Positions 18,689-29,660 are shown, numbered from the stretch's first letter. The stretch: 64,000 nucleotides of DNA from Acidisphaera sp. S103 (GCF_009765975.1 NZ_LMUJ01000036.1:187129-251128); one strand, 5' to 3'. The notes: generated from the sequence alone by a model not told the origin. Program-made: numbers and translations.

Positions 18689-18983
18689 CTGTCTGGCGGG
18701 CCTCCGCCCCATGGGCGTTAAAATAGGGCACGGGCCTACCCCCGTGTCATGGTCCGGCTTGATCCAACCACCAACGACTTTGCTGGATTTCGCACGAAAA
18801 GTCAGGGGCTACGGATTCTGCGTCAATGATGAGCCAACTCCACCCCCTATTCTAACGCCTACGAGGCCTCCGCCCGCAGGACCATTGCTCGGCGGTGCTC
18901 AATGCAACTCCGTGCGAACTCAGTGTCCGCTTGATTACTTTTCGCTCCCCACCACCCCACTGCATACGTACCAAAATAACAAC

Positions 18984-20348
18984 TCAAACCGCCCGCAACC
19001 CACCCAACAGCACCGGAATGAACTCCGACACGGTCGGATGAATATCCACCACCCGTTGCAAAACCGGATAAGGTGCCTTCGCATACATCATGTCCAGGAT
19101 GCCATGCACCACCTCATCGCCACCCACCCCCAGAATGGCCGCACCCAAAATCTCCTGCGTATCGGCCGAGACAACGATCTTCATCACCCCCGCCGTCTCG
19201 CCCTTTTCGATCGCGCGTGAAACGTTCGCCATCTCCAAACGGCCCACCAGCACCTTGTGCCCTGCCGCCACCGCCTCATGCTCCGTCATCCCGGCCCGCC
19301 CCAACGGCGGATCGGTGAACAGCGCATACGCCACAATCCGATCGGTCACCCGGCGACTGCCGCCATCCAGCAGCGTATCGGCGACGATTTCGTAGTCGTT
19401 ATAGGCCGTATGCGTAAACGCCCCCCGTCCATTGCACTCGCCGATCGCCCAAATTCCGGGCACGCTGGTCCGCAACGCATCGTCCACCTGAATATACCCA
19501 TGCGAATTCACGGCCACACCCGTCGTTTCCAGCCCGAGATCATCCGTATTCGGCCGCCGCCCGGCGGCCAACAACAGATGCGACCCCGAAATCGACGCTA
19601 TACCCGCCGCACTCTCCACACTGACCTCGATCCCGGCGGCGACCGCGGTGGTCTTCGTGCCCAGCCGGACCTCGATCCCCTCTGCCTCCAGTATCTCACG
19701 AACAGCATCGGAAATCTCCGTATCCTCCCGCCCGATCAGCCGAGGCCCAGCCTCGATCACCGTGACCGCGCTGCCGAAACGCCGATAGATCTGCGCGAAC
19801 TCCAGCCCCACATAGCTCCCCCCGATAATCACCAAATGGCTCGGTATCGTATCAAGATCAACAATCGTGCTGCTGGTCAAATACGGCACCGTATCGAGGC
19901 CCAGGATCGGCGGGATCGCAGGCCGCCCACCGACATTGATGAAAACCCGTGGCGCACGCATGGTTTCACCACCGGCAACCACCTCGCCAGCCGAAACGAA
20001 CCGCCCATGGTCCTGCACGACGATAATCCCCTTGGTCCGCCGCAACGAAGCCTCCAGACCATCCCGACTGGATGCGACGATGGCATCCTTGCGCGCCTTC
20101 ACCCGCTGCATGTCGATCGAGACGGCGCCGCCTATCGTTACGCCATAGTCACTTGCCCGTCGCGCCAGGTGCGCGGCATAGGCGCTCGCGACCAGCGCCT
20201 TCGTCGGGGTGCAACCGGTGTTGACGCAGGTGCCGCCGAACCTGGCACGCTCGATGATCGCAACACGCTGCCCATCCTTCGCCAGGCGGCGCGCCAGGGA
20301 CGGCCCAGCCTGTCCGGTGCCGATGACGATGGCGTCGTATTCGGTCAT
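18984..20348 (-). CDS. FAD-dependent pyridine nucleotide-disulfide oxidoreductase (mercuric-reductase-like)
   Basis: Class I flavin disulfide reductase of 454 residues. The N-terminal FAD Rossmann motif is AIVIGTGQAGPSLA. The redox-active pair is Cys41/Cys46 in GGTCVNTGCTPTK. A central NAD(P) motif is IIGGSYVGLEFA, and a dimerisation domain ends with the active-site HPTVSEF. It lacks the N-terminal heavy-metal domain and C-terminal Cys pair of true mercuric reductases and has no lipoamide complex genes nearby, so the substrate is open. It is transcribed alone, divergent from the Hint gene. Confidence 0.88.
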   Translation of the reverse strand: MTEYDAIVIGTGQAGPSLARRLAKDGQRVAIIERARFGGTCVNTGCTPTKALVASAYAAHLARRASDYGVTIGGAVSIDMQRVKARKDAIVASSRDGLEASLRRTKGIIVVQDHGRFVSAGEVVAGGETMRAPRVFINVGGRPAIPPILGLDTVPYLTSSTIVDLDTIPSHLVIIGGSYVGLEFAQIYRRFGSAVTVIEAGPRLIGREDTEISDAVREILEAEGIEVRLGTKTTAVAAGIEVSVESAAGIASISGSHLLLAAGRRPNTDDLGLETTGVAVNSHGYIQVDDALRTSVPGIWAIGECNGRGAFTHTAYNDYEIVADTLLDGGSRRVTDRIVAYALFTDPPLGRAGMTEHEAVAAGHKVLVGRLEMANVSRAIEKGETAGVMKIVVSADTQEILGAAILGVGGDEVVHGILDMMYAKAPYPVLQRVVDIHPTVSEFIPVLLGGLRAV

Positions 20349-20705
20349 CGGTCAGGCCGATGGCGAGGCATGCAGCGTGACGATACCGTTCGACACACCT
20401 GCATGGACAGAGCGTTGCTCATGGGCGTACCTCCATTATCAATAACCCGTTTGTTCTTACGATTTACCACTGTCCACCGTCAATTTTAGGGTGTTGGCTC
20501 ATCCTATTTAGGTAAATGGTCATCGAATCACTGACACACGTCCGTCATGATTACACAATCCCAAAAACGTGATTGGCGTAACGTGCGGAGCAGGGGCCTA
20601 ATATCACGAAACCGTGCGTAACGCGCGAACAAGTTGCGCATTTGTTCCATGTTTCCCGTATCAATGTCGCGACGTCCCCGGGCCGGGCCTGCCAGGAGAG
20701 AGTGA
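20349..20705. other. 357-bp divergent intergenic region
   Basis: This region separates the divergent flavin reductase and Hint-protein genes and should contain both promoters. It is more A+T-rich than its surroundings around 20430-20560. I found no convincing -35/-10 pair. The Hint gene has a good ribosome site (aggagagagtga) just before its ATG. Confidence 0.5.
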
Positions 20706-23375
20706 ATGAGCACCATCTCGACCACCATCAGCACCAATATCTATTACGGTACGGGACAGACCTATCCATCGCCGCTGACCATCACCAGCACCGGCGCAGT
20801 GATCGCGTCCTCCCCCGGCGCGATCGCAGTCAAGGGCTCCGGCGGCGGCACGCTGATCAATGACGGGTCGATCATCGCCAGCGGCAACGTCAGCATCGGT
20901 GTCGAGATCGTCTCGCCCGGCGGCAGCGTCGACAATTCGGGGCTCATTCAAGGCGGTGTCCGGGGCCTGTATATACAAGGGGTCGGCTACGTCGCGAACT
21001 ACGGCACCATTCTGTCGACGAGTAGCGCGTCCCCATCGGCTGTCGAGCTCACCGGTGGCGGATCGCTGTTCAACAGCGGCGTGATCCTCGGCCAGACGGC
21101 CAGCGGCGATGGCGTGCGGATGGATGCGACCGGGGCGACGGTGGTCAATACCGGTCTGATCAGGGGCTATGGCGAGAGCCTCGGCATGGAGCAGGCCGGC
21201 ACGGTCATCAACAGCGGCGTCATCCAACTGACCGGCACCACCGGCAGCGATGCCGCAGTCTTCCAGGGCAGGGGCGGCGGTACGCTGGTCAACCAGGGGA
21301 CCGGCACGATCATCAGCGCAGCCACCGGCGGCAACGGCGTCCTGCTGGATTTCGCCGGCGGGTCGATCACCAATGGCGGGCTGATCCGGGCCTACGACTT
21401 CGGCGTCTATATGGAGGCCGGCGGTTTTATTACCAATACAGGTACTATACTGTCCACCGGAGCGAACGGCCGAGCGGCGGTGGAAATTAGTAATGTTACC
21501 AACGGTATTGGGACGGTATTCAACGCGGGCACGATCTTCGCCAACGGATTTGCCCAATCCGGTATCCAGATCGTCGGTTCCGGCGATACCGTTACGAATA
21601 GTGGATCGATACAAGGTTACTTTATCGGCATAGAAATGTCGGGGCCAGGGGTTATTATAAATTCTGGCCGTATCCATGCCCTGAGCACGGGCTTCGCCGG
21701 CGAAGCCGATGTCATCATGCCGAATGGCGGCAATTTCACCAATATGGCGAGCGGCTATATTGACCACGGCGTGTTTTTGAACGTCGACAACGACGGTGTG
21801 GGAGCCGACGCTACGGCCGTGAACGCCGGCACCATCTTCGGCGGCCTGTATCTGAACGCGGAACAGGGCGGCGGCGGGGCCGAATTCGCCGGCACAGGCA
21901 CCATTTTCGACTCCGGCACCATCCACGGCAGCCCGTTCGCTATTTACTTAGGCGGAACGAACGCACTGCTGGTGCTGCAAAGCGGCTACTCGTTCGGTGG
22001 CGTCGTCGAAGCGGGCGGAAACGACCCGCACACGCTCGAGCTGATGAGCAACCCCGCCTCACCGGTCACGGTCAATTTCAACACCAACGAATTCCGCAAC
22101 TTCGGCACCGCCGGTTTCGCCGCCGGCAGCAACAACGCCGGCACTCTCGCTCTGGCCGCCTCGGGCGACGTCCCCGGAACGATCGTCGGCTTCACCGCCG
22201 TGCACGACGTCATCGATCTGCAGTACATCAGCGACACCGGCGACAACGCCACCGCCATCCTGAACCCGATCAACGACCAGTTGACCGTCACCGGCGACAA
22301 CGGCTCGCAGGTGCTGCAACTGGACCCGTCCGAGGACTACACCGGCCTCACCTTCAGCGCGATCCCCGACGCTGCCGCCACCGGCACCGACATTTCCCCC
22401 GTCATCTGCTTCTGTCGCGGCACGCAAATCCTGCTGGAACGTGGCGAAGCCCCCATCGAGACGCTGAAAATCGGCGATTGCGTCAGGCTGTTCGACGGCC
22501 GCACCGCTCCCATCGCGTGGATCGGTCGGGGCAAAGCCCTGGCCACCGGGGGCCAGCGGTCCGCCGCCACCCCGGTCATCGTGCGCAAGGACGCCCTGGG
22601 CGACAACATGCCGAACCGCGACCTGCACATCACCAAGGCGCATTCCCTCTATATCGACGACGTATTGATCCCGGTGGAATTCCTGGTCAATCACCGTTCC
22701 ATCCTATGGGACGACCGCGCCCAGGAAGTCGAGATCTACCATGTCGAACTCGAAACGCACGACGTGCTGATCGCCAACGGCACCCCGTCCGAGAGCTACC
22801 GCGACGACGGCAATCGCTGGCTTTTCCGGAACGGCAACGAAAATTGGGACCGCCCGCCGCAACCCGCCTGCGCGCCGGTGCTCACCGGTGGTCCGATCGT
22901 CGACGCCATCTGGCGCCGCCTGCTGGACCGCTCCGGCCCGCCCGCCCAACTGCCTCTGACCGACGATCCGGACCTGCATCTGCTGGTGGACGGTCAGCGG
23001 CTGAATCCGACCCGCCATGCCAACGGCACGCATGTCTTCCGCCTGGCCGGCCCCCCCGAGACCGCACGCGTCATATCCCGGTCCGCCGCACCCCAGGAAC
23101 TGGGCCTGGCGCGCGACCCACGCCGCCTGGGCGTGGCGTTGCGCCGGATCGACGTGCGGCAAGGCACCAAGCTCCGGATCATCGAAGCCGACGACACGCG
23201 GCTGGACCAAGGCTTTCACGCGTTCGAAGAAGACAACGAATTCCTCTGGACCAACGGCGACGCGACACTGCCGGCCGAGATATTCGCCGGCTTCACCGGT
23301 CCCCTGGTGGTCGAACTCACCGTCGCCGCCACGACACGCTATCCGGACGAGGCAAACCAGCGTCTGGTGGCATAG
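20706..23375 (+). CDS. large repeat protein with C-terminal Hint domain
   Basis: An 889-residue protein. Residues 1-470 are about 15 irregular repeats of the type NSGxIxG / VxNxGTI, as in autotransporter-like beta-helix passengers. Residues 470-560 form a linker. From Cys568 a Hint (hedgehog/intein) module starts CFCRGTQILLERGEAPIE and continues through HITKAHSLYIDD to HDVLIANGTPSESYRDDGNR (about 695). About 190 further residues follow. No classical signal peptide or autotransporter barrel is visible. The Hint fold normally cleaves or splices at its N-terminal Cys, so self-processing at 567/568 is possible. Its function is unknown, but a surface or secreted role is likely. Confidence 0.85.
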   Translation: MSTISTTISTNIYYGTGQTYPSPLTITSTGAVIASSPGAIAVKGSGGGTLINDGSIIASGNVSIGVEIVSPGGSVDNSGLIQGGVRGLYIQGVGYVANYGTILSTSSASPSAVELTGGGSLFNSGVILGQTASGDGVRMDATGATVVNTGLIRGYGESLGMEQAGTVINSGVIQLTGTTGSDAAVFQGRGGGTLVNQGTGTIISAATGGNGVLLDFAGGSITNGGLIRAYDFGVYMEAGGFITNTGTILSTGANGRAAVEISNVTNGIGTVFNAGTIFANGFAQSGIQIVGSGDTVTNSGSIQGYFIGIEMSGPGVIINSGRIHALSTGFAGEADVIMPNGGNFTNMASGYIDHGVFLNVDNDGVGADATAVNAGTIFGGLYLNAEQGGGGAEFAGTGTIFDSGTIHGSPFAIYLGGTNALLVLQSGYSFGGVVEAGGNDPHTLELMSNPASPVTVNFNTNEFRNFGTAGFAAGSNNAGTLALAASGDVPGTIVGFTAVHDVIDLQYISDTGDNATAILNPINDQLTVTGDNGSQVLQLDPSEDYTGLTFSAIPDAAATGTDISPVICFCRGTQILLERGEAPIETLKIGDCVRLFDGRTAPIAWIGRGKALATGGQRSAATPVIVRKDALGDNMPNRDLHITKAHSLYIDDVLIPVEFLVNHRSILWDDRAQEVEIYHVELETHDVLIANGTPSESYRDDGNRWLFRNGNENWDRPPQPACAPVLTGGPIVDAIWRRLLDRSGPPAQLPLTDDPDLHLLVDGQRLNPTRHANGTHVFRLAGPPETARVISRSAAPQELGLARDPRRLGVALRRIDVRQGTKLRIIEADDTRLDQGFHAFEEDNEFLWTNGDATLPAEIFAGFTGPLVVELTVAATTRYPDEANQRLVA

Positions 23376-23443
23376 ACGCCTCCCATGTGACACCGCCCCC
23401 GATCCCGCCTAGCCTTCCCGCAACAGACTTGGGGGCAACGCCA

Positions 23444-24802
23444 ATGGCCAGCATCAGTGCGCGCTTGGACCGCCTGCCGATGACGTCCGCGCACCGGACG
23501 GCGTTCATCGCACTCGCCTTCGCCTATTTCTTCGAACTCGGCGATCTGAACACCTTCGCCTATGCCGCGCCGGCTGTGATCAAGCAGTGGGGCATCTCGG
23601 TCCACACCGTGGCGCTGATCACCTCGGCCAGTTTCGGCGGCATGACGATCGGCGCGCTGTCCGGCGGCAAGCTGGCCAACCATTTCGGCCGCCGCCGAGG
23701 CTTCGTCTTCGCCACCGTGCTGTACGGCCTGTGCTCCCTCCTGAATGCCGCCGCCTGGGACGTCGCCTCGTTGGCGGTGCTGCGCTTCGTCACCGGGATC
23801 GGGCTGTCGGCGATGACGGTGATCGCCAACACCTATATCAGCGAGTTCTTTCCCCGGCACCTGCGCGGTCGTTACATGGGCCTGACGATGACTGTCGGCC
23901 TGATCGGCATCCCCGCCACCGCCTGGGTCGCCCGCTTCCTGGTGCCGATGGGCGCCTGGGGCTGGCGGCTGGTGTTCGTCTGGGGCGCCCTGGGCATCAT
24001 CGCCGCGATCATCGGCCGAGCGATGCCTGAATCGCCGCGCTGGCTGTCGGTGCAGGGCCGCACCGCGGACGCCGAGGCAACCGTCGCACACCTGGAACGA
24101 CTCGCCCTGGCCCGCTATGGCACCTTGGCCGAACCGTCAGCGCAAGCGGACGAACCAGCCGCCCCAAGGCCGCCCTACGCGGCATTGTTCCGCCATCCGC
24201 ATCTCAGCCGCACGCTGCTGCTGTCGATGATCTCCATCACCGGCACCGTCGGCTTCTACGGCTTCATGTCCTGGGTGCCGACCCTGCTGTTCGAGCATGG
24301 TTTCTCGGTGGTGAAATCGCTCACCTTCGTCAGCGTCATCTCCATCTGCAATCCGCTCGGCGCGCTGCTGGCGGCCGACCTGATGGAGCGGTTCGAGCGC
24401 AAATGGTTCAACACCGGCGCGTCCCTCACCGTGGTCGTCTGCGGCCTGGCCTACGGCTTCAGCCGCGACCCGACCTGGATCATGGTGTTCGGCGCGCTGA
24501 TGGTGATCGGCCTGCAGGCCGGCGCAACCGGTAGCTACATTTACGCCTCGGAGCTGTTTTCCACCGACGTGCGATCCCTCGGCACCGGGTTCACCTATGG
24601 CATCGGGCGGCTGGCCAACGTGGCGGGCCCGTTCATCGTCGCCTGGGTCTATGCCGGCCTGGGGTATGAAGCGGTGTTCGCCTTCGTCGCCGGCTGTTAC
24701 GTCCTGCGCGGCCTGGGCTACGCGTATGGACCCCGCACCACCGGCCGGTCGTTGGAGGAGGTCAACGAACCATTCGCGCCGGCCACGCGGTCACTCCGCT
24801 AA
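23444..24802 (+). CDS. MFS transporter (sugar/aromatic-acid porter type)
   Basis: Major facilitator of 452 residues with 12 predicted helices. The conserved loop GGKLANHFGRRRGF lies between helices 2 and 3. RLVFVWGALGIIAAIIGRAMPESPRWL at mid-protein is typical of the sugar-porter/AAHS groups. The ATG at 23444 follows a GGGGG ribosome site by eight bases. The much longer open frame upstream overlaps the Hint gene and is a shadow. Its TAA overlaps the stop codon of the convergent small ORF. The substrate is not predictable. Confidence 0.9.
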   Translation: MASISARLDRLPMTSAHRTAFIALAFAYFFELGDLNTFAYAAPAVIKQWGISVHTVALITSASFGGMTIGALSGGKLANHFGRRRGFVFATVLYGLCSLLNAAAWDVASLAVLRFVTGIGLSAMTVIANTYISEFFPRHLRGRYMGLTMTVGLIGIPATAWVARFLVPMGAWGWRLVFVWGALGIIAAIIGRAMPESPRWLSVQGRTADAEATVAHLERLALARYGTLAEPSAQADEPAAPRPPYAALFRHPHLSRTLLLSMISITGTVGFYGFMSWVPTLLFEHGFSVVKSLTFVSVISICNPLGALLAADLMERFERKWFNTGASLTVVVCGLAYGFSRDPTWIMVFGALMVIGLQAGATGSYIYASELFSTDVRSLGTGFTYGIGRLANVAGPFIVAWVYAGLGYEAVFAFVAGCYVLRGLGYAYGPRTTGRSLEEVNEPFAPATRSLR

Positions 24803-24960
24803 CCGCCCGGCACGTCCTTGGTCAGATGTGCCGGATAGTTGACGTCATGCCGGCCGGCCATGATCTTTTCTTCGTCTTCCATCCGGTCGTCATCATGCGC
24901 CTGTGCGCGCTTTGTCTTGTCGAACGCCGAAGCCTTCTGATCGCGAGTCGAGTCGGACAT
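24799..24960 (-). CDS. small hydrophilic hypothetical protein
   Basis: A 53-residue, highly charged ORF (MSDSTRDQKASAFDKTKRAQ...). The ATG at 24960 has GGGAG seven bases upstream, and an in-frame ATG at 24966 sits too close to that site. Its TAG overlaps the MFS stop codon on the other strand. No family is recognised. The Asp/Glu/Lys-rich composition suggests a soluble, possibly disordered protein. Confidence 0.5.
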   Translation of the reverse strand: MSDSTRDQKASAFDKTKRAQAHDDDRMEDEEKIMAGRHDVNYPAHLTKDVPGG

Positions 24961-25368
24961 CTTCATTCTCCCGGTGCGGGGCGCCACTCAGGCGCGGGAA
25001 CGATCGCCGGCAGTCGTTCGGCCCGATGCGGGCCGTGCAGCGGGAAGGTTAGTCTCGACTTCCCCACCGCACAACAACTATCTGGATGAGATCGTTATCA
25101 CCGAAATAAAACCCCCCGTGTCACAGACCGAAATAATCCTGTGCCTGACTGATGAAATGGCCTCCGGCGTTAGCGAATAGTTAACTTTGATGTGATAGGA
25201 CTCGGCGATGCCCGGATCGGTGAGGAGAACCGCGCAGCGAACGGAACGATCGTAAGAAATTGTCATGCCGTCGAAATACGTCGCCATCTGTCCAAAAAGG
25301 GGACTGGTCGAAACGCAACGATGCCCGCTAACGTCCGCCCACGTCCAACGCAATCGTGAGGCAAAACA
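24961..25368. other. 408-bp intergenic region before the RND operon
   Basis: The region must hold the promoter of the small minus-strand ORF and of the RND operon. It is locally A+T-rich (about 25080-25200). No local transcriptional regulator gene accompanies the pump. I see no clear operator or terminator. Confidence 0.5.
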
Positions 25369-26511
25369 ATGCGGCGACTCCGGAAGATGGTCGGATATGC
25401 CGTTATCGGCCTGACGCTCCTGGCCGGTGGGTGCAAGAAATCCAACCAGTATGTGCCGCCGCCGCCGCCGAAAGTCTCCGTTGCCAAGCCGATCTCGGAG
25501 AAAATCACCCGCTACCTGGAAGCGACCGGCAACACCGCAGCGGTGAACTCGGTCGATCTCGTCGCCCGCATCCAGGGTTTCGTGCAGGGGATCAGCTACA
25601 CCGACGGGGCGATGGTGAAGACCGGCGACATCCTGTTCACCATAGAGCCGCCGCCCTATCAGGCGAAACTGCAACAGGCGCAGGCGGCCGAGGCCGCATC
25701 GCAGGCAACGCTGGTCGACGCCCAGGCGAACTTCGTCCGCAATGAAAGTTTGCAGAAAAATTCCGTCGCCTCGGTGCAGAACCTCGACGACGCTCGGGCT
25801 TCGCGCGACACCGCGCAGGCCAATGTCGCCGCGGCGGCAGCCAATACGCAACTGGCGGCGATCAACTACAGCTACACGCGCGTGCTCGCACCGTTCGCCG
25901 GCCGGGTGTCGGCGCATCTGGTGTCGATCGGCGACCTGGTCGGCACCCAGCCCACCAAGCTGGCGACCATCGTGCAGATGCAGCCGATGTACGTCACCTT
26001 CAACGTCAGCGAACAGGAAGTGTTGCGAATACGAGCCAACATCCGCAAGAGCGGCAAGCGGCCGGAGGATATCCAGTCGGTCCCGGTGGAGGTCGGCTTG
26101 CAGGGTGAAACCGGCTACCCGCATCGCGGACACATGGATTACGTCGCGCCGATGGTCGATCCGTCCACCGGGACGCTGGCGGCGCGCGGCGTGCTCGACA
26201 ATGCCGATATCGTACTCCTGCCGGGATATTTCGCTCGGGTGAGGGTGCCGCTGGAAACCGACGTCAACGCGCTGCTGGTGCCCAACGCCGCGCTGGGGGC
26301 CGACCAGGGCGGCCGCTACGTGCTGGTGGTCGGCGACGATAATGTCGTGGACCAGAAGCACGTGACCACCGGGCCGGTGAAGGGCGCGTTCCGGGTGATC
26401 GAAACCGGGCTGACCGCGGACGACAGCGTGATCGTCGATGGCCTGCAGCGCGCGACCCCGGGTGAAAAGGTCGATCCGGCCACCGTCATGCTGATGGACG
26501 TGTCGCAATGA
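25369..26511 (+). CDS. RND efflux periplasmic adaptor (membrane fusion lipoprotein)
   Basis: AcrA/MexA-type adaptor of 380 residues. Its lipoprotein signal ends LTLLAGGC (lipidated Cys22), followed by a Pro-rich linker. The lipoyl domain is split by a helical hairpin (about 100-165), and [21 protein letters not shown] and the beta-barrel/proximal domains follow. It overlaps the pump gene by ATGA. With the pump it would span the periplasm to an outer-membrane channel encoded elsewhere. Confidence 0.93.
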   Translation: MRRLRKMVGYAVIGLTLLAGGCKKSNQYVPPPPPKVSVAKPISEKITRYLEATGNTAAVNSVDLVARIQGFVQGISYTDGAMVKTGDILFTIEPPPYQAKLQQAQAAEAASQATLVDAQANFVRNESLQKNSVASVQNLDDARASRDTAQANVAAAAANTQLAAINYSYTRVLAPFAGRVSAHLVSIGDLVGTQPTKLATIVQMQPMYVTFNVSEQEVLRIRANIRKSGKRPEDIQSVPVEVGLQGETGYPHRGHMDYVAPMVDPSTGTLAARGVLDNADIVLLPGYFARVRVPLETDVNALLVPNAALGADQGGRYVLVVGDDNVVDQKHVTTGPVKGAFRVIETGLTADDSVIVDGLQRATPGEKVDPATVMLMDVSQ

Positions 26512-29500
26512 TCGCGAAATTTTTCATCGAGCGGCCGGTCCTCGCCAATGTGCTGGCGATCCTGTTCGTGCTGCTGGGCGGCGTGTCGCTGTTCAACCTG
26601 CCGATCGCGCAGTTGCCCGACGTGGTGCCGCCGACGGTGCAGGTCACCACCCGCTATCCCGGGGCCAGCGCCACCGACATCATGAACACCGTCGCCCTGC
26701 CGATCGAGCAGCAGGTCAACGGCGTCCAGGGCATGCTGTACATGCAGTCCACCAGCGCCAGCGACGGCAGCTACTCGCTGATCGTTACGTTCGCCATCGG
26801 CACCGACCTGAACTACGCCCAGGTGCTGGTGCAGAACCGGGTCGCCAGCGCGATGGCCTCGCTGCCGCAGGCGGTGCAGGCGCAGGGCGTCGTGGTGCAG
26901 CAGAAATCGACGGCGATCCTGGGCATCGTCACCCTGACCGCGTCCAACAACCAGTATGACGGGCTGTATCTCAGCAACTACGCCGCCATCAACTTGCAGC
27001 AGGAAATGGCGCGTCTGCCCGGCGTCGGCAATGTCACGGTGTTCGGCGCCGGCCAGTATGCGATGCGGATCTGGCTCGATCCAAACCTGATGCAGGCCAG
27101 GGGTCTGACGGTCAGCGACGTGACCCAGGCCCTGCAGCAGCAAAGCTCCCAGGTCACCGCCGGGCAGATCGGCGCACCGCCGGCGAAAGGCCAGGATTTC
27201 CAGTACACGCTGAACGTCGCCGGCCGGCTGACCGACGTGACGCAGTTCGAGAACATCATCGTCAAGACCGGCTCCGACGGGGCGGTGACAAGGGTGCGCG
27301 ATATCGGCCATGTCGAACTGGGCGCGCAGACTTATTCCCAGGCATTCACCGCCAACGGCAGGCCGTCGGCGGGGATGGCCGTATTCCAGTCGCCCGGCGC
27401 CAACGCGCTGACGGTGATGAAGGAAATCCGCGCGAAGATGGTGGAGCTGTCACGCGCGTTCCCGCAAGGCATGGAATACGACATTCCGTTCGACACCACG
27501 CGGTTCGTTTCTGCCTCGGTGAATGAGGTCTACAAGACGCTGATCGAGGCCGGAATCCTCGTGCTGATCGTCATCCTGGTGTTCCTGCAGGATATCAGGG
27601 CGACCCTGGTGCCGGCGACGACGGTGCCGGTGACGATCATCGGCGCCTTCGCAGCGATGGCGGCGCTGGGGTTCACCATCAACCTGTCCACTCTGTTCGC
27701 CATCGTGCTGGCGATCGGCATCGTGGTGGATGACGCGATCGTCGTGGTGGAAGGTGCCGCGCATTACGTCGAGCAGGGCCTCAGCGGCCATGACGCCGCC
27801 ATCAAGGCGATGCGGGACCTGTTCGGCCCGATCATCGGCATCACGCTGGTGCTGATGTCGGTGTTCATCCCGGCGGCGTTCCTGCCGGGTCTGACCGGGC
27901 GGTTGTACGCCCAGTTCGCCCTGGTGATTGCCGCCACCGCGCTGATCAGCGCGATCAACGCCGCGACCTTGAAGCCGACACAATGCGCGCTGTGGCTGCG
28001 CCCGACCGTTCCGATGGAACAACGCAATCGGTTCTATCGCGCCTTCAACCACGGTTATGCTCGGTTGGAGCATTGGTACGTGGGCCTCGTCGGCTCGATG
28101 ACGAAGCGCGCCGGGATCATGGTGGTGCTGGCGCTGTTGCTGATGGGCGGCGGCATCTTCGGATTGACCCGGCTGCCCACAGGGTTCCTGCCGCTGGAGG
28201 ACCAGGGATACTTCCTCGTTTCGGTGCAGTTGCCGGACAGCGCCTCGCTGAGCCGTACGCAGGCGGTGATGGAGAAGGTGCAGAAAGCGGTCAGTTCGGT
28301 GCCAGGGGTGCAGGATGTGGTGTGCATCTCCGGCATTTCAGTGCTGGACAACAGCGCGTCGCTGTCCAATGCCGGGGTCGCCTATGTCGTCCTGAAGGAT
28401 TGGAGCCAGCGGACATCCGCCAGCGAGGGGCTGCTGGGAATGTTCCAGGCATTGTCCGCCGCGGTGGCGCCGATCGAGGACGCGACGATCCTGGTTGTGC
28501 CGCCGCCGGCGATCCAGGGGATCGGCAATTCCGGCGGCTTCTCCATGCAGGTGGAGTTGCGCGACGGCAGTGGCGATTTCTCCAAGTTGCAGTCCCTGAC
28601 ACGGACGATCCTCGGCAATGCGCGCAGCCAATCGGAGCTGGCCAGGCTGAACACCACCATACGGGCGAACGTGCCGCAGATGCGGGTGACGGTGGACCGG
28701 ACGAAGGCGGAGGCACTGCAGATTTCCGTCGGGCAGGTGTTCCAGACGCTGGCGACCTATGTCGGGTCCAGTTTCGTGGGTCAGATCAACAAGTTCGGGC
28801 TGACGTTCCAGGTCTACACTCAGGCGGATGCGTCGGCGAGGGTGACCCCGGCGGATATCGAGGCGCTGCCGGTGCGGGCCGGCAACGGCACCATGGTACC
28901 GTTGGGCACGGTGGTCGACATCACGCCCGATACCGGGCCGGCGCTTGTGCAACTGTACAATCTGTATCCGTCGGCAACGATCATCGGGTCCCCGGCCGCC
29001 GGGTTCAGTTCGGGGGAGGCACTGGACCTGATGGATGAGATCGCCCAGCGCGATTTGCCCTCGGGCAGTGCCTCCGAATGGACGGCGATGTCGTATCAGG
29101 AGAAAGCCGTAGGCAACCAGATCTACATCGTGTTCGCTCTGGCCATCCTGCTGGTGTACCTGGTCCTGGCGGGGCAGTACGAAAGCTGGCTGGCGCCGAT
29201 CTCGGTGGTTCTGGCGGTGCCGCTGGCGTTGCTGGGGCCGGTGCTGGCTTTGACCGGCCTGGGCGTGGACAACAACCTGTACACGCAGATCGGGTTGATG
29301 CTGCTGATCGCGCTGGGGGCGAAGAACGCGATCCTGATCGTGGAAGTGGCGCGGGAGCAGCGGGTGCTGCACGGCGCCTCCATTCTGGATGCGGCGGTCG
29401 GCGCGGCGAAGGCCAGGTTGCGGCCGATCCTGATGACGTCCTTCGCGTTTATCCTCGGGGTGGTGCCGCTGGTGCTGGCGACCGGGGCAGGGGCGAATGC

Positions 29501-29651
29501 CCGTAAGTCGATCGGGATTTCGGTTTCGACGGGGATGCTGGCGTCCACCTGTCTGGCGGTGGTGTTTGTGCCTTGTTTCTTTGTCGTGATGCAGCGGTTC
29601 GAGGAATGGCTGGCCAGGGGCAAGACCTCGGCTGCCCGGAATTTGGTCTGA
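26508..29651 (+). CDS. RND multidrug efflux permease (HAE1 family)
   Basis: AcrB/MexB-like proton-driven exporter of 1047 residues. It opens [14 protein letters not shown] and has the twin large periplasmic loops and twelve helices. Helix 4 region [19 protein letters not shown] carries the two proton-relay Asp residues, and [15 protein letters not shown] is also canonical. It is coupled to the adaptor gene. No TolC/OprM channel or TetR regulator lies beside it. Substrates are unknown. Confidence 0.96.
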   Translation: MIAKFFIERPVLANVLAILFVLLGGVSLFNLPIAQLPDVVPPTVQVTTRYPGASATDIMNTVALPIEQQVNGVQGMLYMQSTSASDGSYSLIVTFAIGTDLNYAQVLVQNRVASAMASLPQAVQAQGVVVQQKSTAILGIVTLTASNNQYDGLYLSNYAAINLQQEMARLPGVGNVTVFGAGQYAMRIWLDPNLMQARGLTVSDVTQALQQQSSQVTAGQIGAPPAKGQDFQYTLNVAGRLTDVTQFENIIVKTGSDGAVTRVRDIGHVELGAQTYSQAFTANGRPSAGMAVFQSPGANALTVMKEIRAKMVELSRAFPQGMEYDIPFDTTRFVSASVNEVYKTLIEAGILVLIVILVFLQDIRATLVPATTVPVTIIGAFAAMAALGFTINLSTLFAIVLAIGIVVDDAIVVVEGAAHYVEQGLSGHDAAIKAMRDLFGPIIGITLVLMSVFIPAAFLPGLTGRLYAQFALVIAATALISAINAATLKPTQCALWLRPTVPMEQRNRFYRAFNHGYARLEHWYVGLVGSMTKRAGIMVVLALLLMGGGIFGLTRLPTGFLPLEDQGYFLVSVQLPDSASLSRTQAVMEKVQKAVSSVPGVQDVVCISGISVLDNSASLSNAGVAYVVLKDWSQRTSASEGLLGMFQALSAAVAPIEDATILVVPPPAIQGIGNSGGFSMQVELRDGSGDFSKLQSLTRTILGNARSQSELARLNTTIRANVPQMRVTVDRTKAEALQISVGQVFQTLATYVGSSFVGQINKFGLTFQVYTQADASARVTPADIEALPVRAGNGTMVPLGTVVDITPDTGPALVQLYNLYPSATIIGSPAAGFSSGEALDLMDEIAQRDLPSGSASEWTAMSYQEKAVGNQIYIVFALAILLVYLVLAGQYESWLAPISVVLAVPLALLGPVLALTGLGVDNNLYTQIGLMLLIALGAKNAILIVEVAREQRVLHGASILDAAVGAAKARLRPILMTSFAFILGVVPLVLATGAGANARKSIGISVSTGMLASTCLAVVFVPCFFVVMQRFEEWLARGKTSAARNLV

Positions 29652-29660
29652 TGTGCGCGC

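Larger units (their letters stand above)
18425..18936. repeat. MITE-like segment bounded by 31-bp inverted repeats
   Basis: The left arm 18425-18465 and right arm 18906-18936 match as inverted repeats over 31 bp, except for a 10-nt insertion (agagtttcac) in the left arm. The shared core begins aatcaagcggacac. A second inverted pair, 18713-18727 and 18845-18859 (ggcgttaaaataggg, one mismatch), lies inside. No transposase is present, so if mobile it would be non-autonomous. Confidence 0.6.
18291..18983. other. 693-bp intergenic gap with nested repeats
   Basis: The gap between the CoA-transferase and the convergent flavin reductase carries no convincing gene. It holds a 31-bp inverted repeat pair at its edges, a 21-bp tandem duplication, a 13-bp triplication, one family A hairpin repeat, and an inner 15-bp inverted repeat. 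It may be a MITE-like or nested-repeat region. Confidence 0.65.

Noticed and set aside
18984-20348. Mercuric reductase (merA)
   Set aside because: It lacks the C-terminal Cys pair and heavy-metal-associated domain, and no mer genes are nearby.
20706-23375. Intein or classical autotransporter
   Set aside because: There is a Hint fold but no extein continuation with splicing context, and no C-terminal beta-barrel, so neither label is supported.
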